Shown: piece after piece, positions 56,739 to 64,000 of the stretch
How the letters are laid out: every line of letters begins with the position of its first letter
Numbering within the stretch: the first letter of the stretch is position 1
Assembly: GCA_003290165.1 (NCBI GenBank)
Contig: QNQO01000821.1
Location: forward strand, 310,001 to 374,000
DNA: 64,000 bases
Source of the DNA: Berberis thunbergii
Lineage: Eukaryota > Streptophyta > Magnoliopsida > Ranunculales > Berberidaceae
Direction: 5' to 3'
Translations under genes and position numbers: made by a program
Notes under the pieces: generated by a model
Seen by the model: only the letters and a program-made list of their open reading frames with translations
Told to the model about the DNA's origin: nothing
Databases searched by the model: none

Positions 56739-56844
56739 GATCGACCCGTACTTGTCGTTGTTTACCAGTTAGGCGTCGTGCACTTGCGGTTATTACAAGT
56801 GGGTTAAATTAACCTATTAATTTAGGTTAGTTAAATCCGCATCA

Positions 56845-57599
56845 CAAACCCCACTGAAGACATCTTCCCTGAATACTGACAAGAGAACCTGTTGGTAATG
56901 TATTGAGTAAGATGATTGTGCGAGCCACTAGTGTGAATTTGTAGGCACTTTTGCAGTCTTAGTAAGCAAGTTGTATGTGATTGTTGACTGATTTTATTCG
57001 TTTCAAAGGTGATGGGTTCTTTCCATTTTTCTCCATTGATGGTGATGTATCTGTAAGAGAAGGGTTTATTTTTATTTTTTTTGTTATTAACATCTGGAAG
57101 AGAAAAAGATGGGAAGGGTTCCTTTCATTTTTCTTTTATTGATGGTGATTCCATTTTTCTTCATTGATGGTGATGTATCTATAAGAGAATGGTTGATTTT
57201 TTTGTGATTGACATCTGGAAGAGAGAAAAATGGGAAGGGTTCTTTCATTTTCTTTATTGATGGTGATGGGTTTTAATGAAAGATGGTTCTTTATTGATTT
57301 TTCATTTTGTAATGAATTTTCGTTTTAATGAATTGCAGAAATCATTAATGAATTAAAGATGTGACGGGTTTCTTTATTGATGGTCATGTGGAAGAGACAA
57401 AAGATGTCATTCCATAAGTCATAACCCATGCATTTTAAAACATTGACTATGTTACAATATTAAAACAGTGATCATGTTGTATGGTTATAATGTTATGAAT
57501 AGAACCGTGGTAATGTTTTATGTATATGGTTCTTGTAGTGGGACTTTGATGTGATGTTAATTGGTTTGAAAAAAATAATGGCTCAAATAAAATACTTGG
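56845..57599. repeat. Short tandem repeats and a CACTA-like terminus
   Basis: At about 57000-57270 a unit of roughly 120 bp (TTTTTCTCCATTGATGGTGA, TGTATCT.TAAGAGAA, CATCTGGAAGAGA, AAGATGGGAAGGGTTC) repeats two to three times with variation. At 57532-57540 TCTTGTAGTG is a CACTA-type terminus preceded by ACAATATTAAAACAGTG-like subterminal motifs. The other terminus was not found. Confidence 0.5.
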
Positions 57600-58534
57600 T
57601 AAATGTTCTTTTTCCACAACTCTGAAAAAAAAATTTATTTTGTGTACAGACTTGCTTGTATACGTGTGATAGAATTATGGGTATGCAGACTGCTTGCATA
57701 TCGATGCACCGTTTCATGTGAGTTCGGTTGTACGTGTAGATTTAGGAAGAATACTTGTCAGTGATAGAACTTCAGGTGAGATGACATGACACTCGAGGTG
57801 GCACCCTACTTGGATCATGTACGCTCCGAATGGCTTCGATGGCAAGGGAGGCACACTTGGGTGAGGTGTGTTCGGCATAGGAGGAGGGTGCGATTGTGGA
57901 AAAGAAGCCAAGAACTAGAAAACAAAAACAAACATAAAAATTAAATAAAACCATGGAATTGAGCATGCTATGAAAATGTGTATAGATTATTTTAGCTTGT
58001 ACTAGGTTAGCCTTGAGGGAATAAACTAACAGCTCATTCGAATCTCGAATGAGAACTACCTGTCTTCCTTAAGGTGAAATTTGCATTTTGTCATTTTATA
58101 TTTAATTGTCTGGATTTGTAAGTTTTCTCACACCACTATGATTATACTGACCCAGATTTTGTATTGTTTTACAAATTGGGGTACATTCTTCATGAGCGTA
58201 GCCCCAGAGAACCATCAGGGTTAATTGGAGCGTAAGAAATGATAGTAGTTGCGTGGCGATAGCTGAGGAGGCTACACGGTTTTTTTTTAATCTTTATTAT
58301 TATTATTCCTAAGTAATCAGATGTAGGGTTTAGATATAAATGCTTAGTTTTTGTCAGATACTTATTTAGGGAATTGGTTATTGTAATTTTCATTTATTCG
58401 TTGTGGACCTCATTTTTAAAGAAAGCTTATTAGTCGTTTTCTACCTTATGACTGTACCATTTAATGTGTTCCTGTCATGGCTTGATTTTTGGACAATCTA
58501 TTTATTTATGTTGTTCAAAAATCGGGGCGTGACA
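57600..58534 (+). repeat. LTR A, truncated second copy
   Basis: Matches the 3' end of LTR A: CAGACTTGCTTGTATACG, GTGCACCGTT-like and GAGTT.GGTTGTACGTGTAG, CCTCGAGGTGGCACCC, GGCAAGGGAGGCACACTTGG and the terminal AAAAATCGGGGCGTGACA. The 5' three quarters are missing. It is in the same orientation as 53153-56738 and about 1 kb downstream. Confidence 0.75.
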
Positions 58535-58734
58535 TATATTATCTGTTAGGTTACCCTTTCAATTTCAAACTTAAAGCGTTAACCGGATTGACGTTAATAG
58601 AGCTCATTGTAATATGTTTGAAGGATGATCTCTTGATATTTTTTCTCCTTTTTCTATAACCTTTTTTGTAGCAATGTATAATGTAAGTGAGAGCTTGCAC
58701 TGGAAAATTACACTAGCGACTGATATGACTAGTT

Positions 58735-60722
58735 CATAAGTTCTCTCACAAGCTGGAAGACGATGATGATCAAATTTATGATGAATTCAATTCCTATCTA
58801 TGCCATGCAAACTTTTCCTCTTCCCACAATAATCATTAGGTTGGACACTATAGCCAGAAATTTTTGGTGGAAAGGATCTGAAAACAGCAAAGCCAAACAC
58901 CTTTGTCTTTGGCATCAAATCATCCACCCCAGACATCTCGGTGGTTTGAATATCCCGACATCCCGTAATCAAAATCTCGCTTTAATGCCCAAAAACATTT
59001 GGAACGCAATCTCCATGCCTTCGAACCCCCGTACTTGGCAGCTTAAGAGCCTATATTGGTTCAACAAGAGCCTCTTTCAAATTTCAGGCTCACCATCAAT
59101 AACATCTTTTGCATGGAGAGGCAATCTCAATGTCCTCAAAAAATGAAGAGTTTTATCTTATGGCAGATTCGATGAGGCAACACGATTAATCTTTGGACAG
59201 ACTGTTGGGTCAAACCTGGATTCATTTTAGATGAATGTCGTGAGTTATTCACAGGTGCATTTGACACTCTCCCTTCCCATATTCACAACTTATGGACTAC
59301 GAACCATAACAATATCCCCCATTGGAACCCTGACCTCATTCTAACCATCTTCCCACAGCTTGTGGCCATGGATATCTTGGACATCATTATCAGACTCACG
59401 GAAGAATCAGATAAACTTATCTGGATCTTCGACAATAGAGGAACCTTCTCAGTGAAGAGTGCAACCAAAACATTTTCGACTGACTCACTAGCCCCAGCTT
59501 CCTCAAACCACACCTTACCAGGTTTGACCCCCAAGCTACTCCGAGAACTTTGGTGAATAAAAAGCACCAATTAGTGCCATCTTTACCCTCTGGAAGGCCA
59601 CTCAAAACCTGTTCCCTACCATGACAAATCTACAACGGGTCCACGTGCCTACGAATAACTGTTGTATCTTATGTCACCACCATCACGAGGATACCTTACA
59701 TCTCTTCTTCTTATGCCCAATCATTGTTCATATTTGGCAACTCTCCCCAATCCCAATCAACTGGCCTACGGTAACACTTTCATCTCAAAGTGTAGACAAC
59801 ATCATCACTTTCATGTGGGCGACAACTAGTGCTTATACCCATTCAAAAGAGGAAATGTTATCCCAGTTCACCGCTGTAATTCAAACTATCTGACACACAC
59901 GTAACAATATCATCTTCAAGAAATCTCGTTTCACAATCTCTAATTTCATCGGAGCTTTAAAAAAAACATGGTTGAATTGGAGAAACCATGGTTCACCATC
60001 CCATCCCACAGTCACCATCCTATATCCCCAGATATGATTTATCAAGTTCTAGCAAATGTTGTCACCGACAAAATTCCCCCAATATGCACCGAACCAACTC
60101 AGCCCCCAATCACATTGTCACAAGAAATCCTAACAACCTGATAAATGAGGCTCAACCCAACCGCTTGACAATGATTCATGCCCAATTACAAGCCATTCAA
60201 CATCATAGTCTCAACCATTTACACCCCAACCTCCACCACAGACCTACTTGTTTGTCACAGGGTATGATTATAGTTTCTTATGATGCCAGTTTCTATGCCT
60301 CTTTACAGAAAATGAGCAATTGGCATTCTAGCAGTAGACGACAGCGACAATGTACTCACTAAGGTGGCTTCAGTGATATCTGGAAGAGTTTTGGACAGCA
60401 CCATGGTAGAGTGCCATGCAGCAGAGGCGACACTTTTGCTGATCCAATCGCGCCAATGGAGGACAGGTTTTTTGTTAGGTGACTCTGGTTCGCTTAATAC
60501 TCTTTTTAATGAAGCAAATCAGGACGAGCGCTCTAATACACGATGGATGTGGAAACCTTTGCTTAGTAGTATAAAAACATTTACTTATTGTCAATGGTAA
60601 CTGGTATTGTAATTATATTCCCCGAGAGCTAAACTATGGAGCTCATGAACTTGCCTCAAGTACTGAAAGTAACATTAAGTCTTTTGATTAATATATCTAG
60701 TTATAAGCATTAACAAAAAAAA
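58735..60722 (+). pseudogene. L1 LINE ORF2 fragment (third locus)
   Basis: The frame begins LSQAGRRMMIKFMMNSIPIY and continues with PLPTIIIRLDTIARNFWWKG and HPRHLGGLNIPTSRNQNLAL. A zinc-binding region follows (NCCILCHHHHEDTLHLFFLC, about 59660), then an RNase H-like domain (IIVSYDASFYA, VECHAAEATLLLIQSRQW, GFLLGDSGSLNTLFNE). It ends in a short A-run at about 60713-60722. The layout is the same as the LINE fragments at 5942-10800 and 32845-34710, but the sequence is clearly diverged, so it comes from a related subfamily. It is 5' truncated before the RT core ends, with several stops and frameshifts. Confidence 0.82.
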
Positions 60723-61487
60723 AGGTTGCCTTAAAATGTTACATCGGATCTGCTTAGATAATGAAAGTTGCCTTTGCTTCTAGCCCTTAGGAAGCTTCAA
60801 ATTGTACTCTTTTGGCATTTTAGCATGCTTCTTTTCAAAGCAATCATAAGGTAGTCACTTTTTGACACCGCCACCCCTAAAATATTTTATTTTTATGGAC
60901 CTACCATGTGACTCCACCACTATTAAATGATTTTTCCCCTTTCTCTCTCTTCCTCTCCATCTCTGTTTTCTTCCCCCTCCGAGATCAACAATACATCAGT
61001 TGTTGCGTAGCTGTCAACCAACCCTCGCCTCACCTTTTTTTTTTAAAATTATCTTCTATTTTCAACAGAAGAACAACAATGTGGTTGTCAGTTGATGCCT
61101 CGCCTTGCTGTTGGCCGACACATCACTGCCTGGAACGGGAGAAAACAAGGGAGGATGAGAGAAATAGGGCAGTAGCAATACGATGCTAGTACTTCTCTTT
61201 AAAGGAAAAAATGGTGGTGTCATTAAGCAGATAATAGTGTTAAAAAGTTTAAACGGTAGTAACAAAAAGTCATTGTCTTTCATAATCCAACTTCTCTAGG
61301 ACGTACCTTTGGAAAACAAACGAACAAAATAAATAAATCGTAAGAATAATTGTGCTGTAGAACTTAACAATATAAATTTATGCATTTAAAATTTTTAAAT
61401 TATACATTAAAAATATCATTTTATAGTGTCATACATCACTCACATTAATACTAAAATATATATTTAAAAATTCAAATTTTCAGAGAT
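60723..61487. other. Spacer with imperfect inverted repeat
   Basis: No gene. TCACTTTTTGACACCGCCACC (60856) and the reverse complement of the sequence near 61275 (TGACTTTTTGTTACTACCG) face each other about 420 bp apart, with TGACACCACCATTTTTTCC-like motifs further inside. This may be a decayed MITE; no convincing target duplication was seen. Confidence 0.35.
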
Positions 61488-61496
61488 ATTCCTATA

Positions 61497-61684
61497 CAGG
61501 AATTCTAAATGTCGAGGAAACAGGCGAGGAAATGGGCGAGGAACTCCACGTGGCGGGGTGGGAACCGTCTACCCCGCTCGGGATGCACACACCAAAACGA
61601 CGATACGCATTCCGAGCAGGGTGAACAGTCCCCACCCCGCCACGTGGTTTTCCTCGCCCGTTTCCTCGACATTAAGAATCACTC
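61497..61684. mobile_element. Fold-back Mutator-type MITE, member 5 (188 bp), upstream of DUF538 gene
   Basis: Flanked by the perfect 9-bp direct repeat ATTCCTATA (61488-61496 and 61685-61693). The left end CAGGAATTCTAAATGTCGAG and the reverse complement of the right end (GAGTGATTCTTAATGTCGAG) match. Arms continue through GCGAGGAAATGGGCGAGG and GTGGCGGGGTGGGAACCGTC to a loop near 61590. It has the same length as member 3 (188 bp) but independent arm sequences. It ends 250 bp before the DUF538 start codon. Confidence 0.92.
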
Positions 61685-61934
61685 ATTCCTATAACTCCAA
61701 AAAATAAAAAAATATCTCATGAAATTTCAACATATCTCGATTAGATCTCCACCGTGTATTGGCAAAAACTCAACGAAAACTTCCGCAACAACTCGTGACC
61801 TATACATAGCCATCACGTGCAGGCACGTGCCTTCTCTGTTTCCCAAAGCGATAACAACTTCACCAGACTACAGAGAGATAAAAGAGGTTTCGATCGATTT
61901 GCTCTCTCTTAACACAGAGACTCCAAACCCCACA

Positions 61935-62453
61935 ATGTCTCTGTTTCTCTTCTTCCTCTTCTTCTTCTCCACAATCTCCCTGACATCGTTACTAACGCCG
62001 GCAACCGCCATTACCATCCACAACCAATCCGCCTACGAAGCCCTTCAAGGCTACGGGTTCCCAAAGGGAATCCTCCCCAAAGGGGTGAAAGGGTACGATT
62101 TAGACCCCAAAACAGGAAAGTTCTCGGCCTATTTGAGCGACAACAGTTGCAGTTTCGCTCTTGAAGACTCATACCAGCTCAAATACCAATCCACCATAAA
62201 GGGTTCAATCTCCCATGGCAGGTTAAACGATCTACAAGGGGTGAGCGTGAAGGTTCTCTTCTTTTGGTTCAACATTGTGGAAGTTGTTCGAAGTGGGGAT
62301 GATCTCGAGTTCTCGGTGGGTATTGCTTCGGCTAATTTCCCTGTGGATAACTTCGAGGAATGCCCGCAATGTGGGTGTGGCTTGGATTGCAATCATTTGC
62401 TTCAAGTAAGAAAGATTGGGAAAACCCAAACCCCCTTTGTTGATTCTTTTTAG
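61935..62453 (+). CDS. DUF538 family secreted protein
   Basis: An intact single-exon frame of 172 aa. The ATG at 61935 starts MSLFLFFLFFFSTISLTSLL, a strongly hydrophobic signal peptide ending near TPATA, so I prefer it to the upstream in-frame ATG at 61719. The mature part is a typical DUF538 domain: SAYEALQGYGFPKGILPKGV, GYDLDPKTGKFSAYL, GSISHGRLNDLQGVSVKVLF and WFNIVEVVRSGDDLEFSVGI. Near the C-terminus lies ECPQCGCGLDC. Plant DUF538 proteins are small beta-rich, often stress-induced proteins proposed to bind lipids or chlorophyll-type ligands; no function is firmly established. Length fits the family. A fold-back MITE occupies the region 250-438 bp upstream. Confidence 0.92.
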   Translation: MSLFLFFLFFFSTISLTSLLTPATAITIHNQSAYEALQGYGFPKGILPKGVKGYDLDPKTGKFSAYLSDNSCSFALEDSYQLKYQSTIKGSISHGRLNDLQGVSVKVLFFWFNIVEVVRSGDDLEFSVGIASANFPVDNFEECPQCGCGLDCNHLLQVRKIGKTQTPFVDSF

Positions 62454-64000
62454 AGAGTTTGTTGAATTTGTCGAATTGGGTTGTTTTGTTTTTAGATTAT
62501 ATACATTGGGTTGTTCTGTTTTTAGATTTTATACACTGGGTTCTGATTGTTTAATTGAAAATGTTTGTGTAAATTGTTTCAAAGAATTCAAACAAATTGG
62601 TGAAGTTTTGTGGAATTATATAATTTGGTTACTGAAAACCCTTTTCTTGTGTTTTTGTGTTCATTTGCGTGTTTGATGACACAAAGCAACAGAAATTGTT
62701 CGAGTTGGTAAACAGCCTGTTTGGTGCATTATTGATCTTCTTTTTAGTGTGATATGAGCCACAAAAGAAAGTAGGTTGATTGTTAGTTGGATGTTGGTTG
62801 GGAATGGTGGGATCATAAAGGTCATAGTTGGGAATGGTTATTGGAATACTTATCGCTTATCAAGGGAGTTGTTTTTGGGAAAGATTTTCACGAGGGATAA
62901 CCATTTAGAAGTTGTCTCTTCACTATTCCGGCAAGCGTGTAGTGAAATGAGTGTGAAGCAATTGAAGAGATCAATCGGGTAGTTCAAATTCATCAGGAAC
63001 TAAAACTTTGATCATGGGTAATTGATTAAATTCCAATTCAATGTTGGATGAAGAAACGACCTAGCCTCAACTACTAGTCAAGGAAAATTTTGAAAAAAAA
63101 AAAACCAACTTAGGGCATACTCTACAGCAAGGCAGGGGGATTTGAACCCCTATGAAATTCTCTCTTAGATGGTTGTATGGCTTATACTTATAGGCTTGAA
63201 GTACAGAAAGCATTTCAAAGAGGTGAAAGGGGATTGCATGAGAGGATTATGGACATCAAGGATCTTTATGATAATGCTGAATATTCAGGATTGATTACAC
63301 AAGGGAAGAATCCAAGAAGAATAAAATTTGGTACCTGTTGGACTAGTAGCAAACGTGTCAGTTAGTCATGCAATGCAGAAGGAAGGGAAAAGGGACCAAT
63401 TCCGCAAAAGGTGCCAAATGTCACGTATCTAATTACGAGGGGTTGGAGGACGCAAACTTTGATGGCTACCTCCTCTTGAGGTGTCCTGCTATTGATAAAA
63501 AGGATGGCTTTATGATATCTAAGTCATTGACCAATGTGTGCCCATCACTCGTTTTTTAAAGTGCAATTTTTTTGGTGGAGGTAGAATGTGTTTTGCTGCA
63601 ACTCCTTGAGAAGGAATCCTTGGAATGATTTGAGTAAGATACAGGATGGGTTTGAAGAATCATATAATTTCCCTGTCCAAATTAGATTCTCAAGGTTGTA
63701 GAGATTCCTGCTAGTGTTATGGGTATGGCAGGAAACCAAACAAATGATGGTTAGAAACCAAAGCAGGACTTGAATTCACTAGTTGGGGAAACAGTGATAA
63801 ACAAAGTATCTGGATGGATCTATGGTGAAGGTTTGGGTTCTAGCTTTCGAGGGTGTCTAACACTTGCTGGATCACGAAAGGCTCAAAATAAATTGAGGGG
63901 ATTACTGATTAAGAACCCCAGATTTGGACTTGGTGGATCATCGGCACAGATGGTTAGAGCCTGAAGTAGTAGATGGCATCACTGTAGTGTTTCATATCAA
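62454..64000. other. DUF538 3' flank and unrecognised coding-like debris
   Basis: The first 200 bp are probably 3' untranslated region (GGGTTGTT.TGTTTTTAGATT is tandemly repeated near 62477 and 62507). Open stretches on the plus strand at 63177-63365 (MAYTYRLEVQKAFQRGERGL, HERIMDIKDLYDNAEYSGLI) and 63770-63964 (VSGWIYGEGLGSSFRGCL, LIKNPRFGLGGSSAQMVRA) look protein-like, but they are in separate frames, lack clear splice partners and are not recognised. At 63140-63156 the sequence GGGGGATTTGAACCCCTA is a pol III B-box-like motif on the minus strand beside an A-run, possibly a SINE remnant. Confidence 0.3.

Larger units (their letters stand above)
50723..56844 (+). repeat. LTR-type repeat B (outer), interrupted by a second LTR
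   Basis: Starts TGTAATACCCGCC at 50723 and ends CCGCATCA near 56844. The inner 53153-56738 is a separate insertion (target duplication GATCG). Without it, GTGGGATCG joins ACCCGTACTTGTCGTTG exactly as in the inverted copy at 21710-24400. It is probably a solo LTR or part of a large non-autonomous LTR element. No 5-bp duplication was found at the outer borders (TATAG left, CAAAC right), so its ends are less certain. A protein-like frame at 51805-52452 is low-complexity and not conserved in the inverted copy. Confidence 0.6.

Overview
The window is nuclear DNA of a eudicot plant. It is AT-rich, its genes carry GT-AG introns, two of its three intact genes (an exocyst SEC15B and a DUF538 protein) are intronless plant-type genes, and it is full of plant transposon families: CACTA, hAT, Mutator-like MITEs, L1 and RTE LINEs, chromovirus Ty3/Gypsy elements and solo LTRs. 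The species cannot be named from the sequence. There are no bacterial operons, CRISPR arrays or rRNA genes.

Host genes. (1) A six-exon vacuolar-type (clade IV, SWEET16/17-like) sugar transporter at 17512-19319 (+). (2) A complete single-exon exocyst SEC15B at 41013-43457 (+), 814 aa. (3) A single-exon secreted DUF538 protein at 61935-62453 (+). Gene debris includes a PLS-class PPR gene fragment carried inside a hAT-like element (11486-13304), two exons of a plant sensor histidine kinase (21091-21689, minus), a decayed ribosomal protein eL41 copy beside a LINE ORF1 fragment (24510-25246, minus), and a duplicated pair of small exons (2258-3129 and 26262-26797).

Layout. 1-1681: end of a CACTA element and a complete CACTA MITE. 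2070-11483: copy 1 of a large segmental duplication, containing two fold-back MITEs, a 334-bp tandem triplication, a hAT MITE and an RTE LINE, the last two nested in an older L1 fragment. 11486-13304: hAT-like element with PPR cargo. 13.6-17.4 kb: repeat debris and MITEs. 17.5-19.3 kb: SWEET. 20.3-24.4 kb: CACTA end, histidine-kinase exons and an inverted LTR fragment broken by a hAT MITE. 26071-35467: copy 2 of the segmental duplication, broken instead by a 4.8-kb L1 with a 15-bp target duplication. 35.5-39.9 kb: minus-strand LINE remnant and CACTA remnant with TNP2 debris. 41-43.5 kb: SEC15B. 44516-49719: chromovirus (minus) with both LTRs and a 5-bp target duplication. 50723-56844: an LTR interrupted by a second 3.6-kb solo LTR with target duplication GATCG. 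57-60.7 kb: further LTR and L1 pieces. 61.5-62.5 kb: fold-back MITE and DUF538 gene. 62.5-64 kb: unrecognised.

The most notable pattern is a family of five small fold-back elements (114-188 bp). Each is flanked by a perfect 9-bp direct repeat, as for Mutator-type transposons. They share a terminal motif, but each has its own almost perfectly self-complementary interior, and two sit just upstream of the SWEET and DUF538 genes. The second is the hAT-like PPR carrier. Comparing the two segmental copies gives a relative order of insertions.
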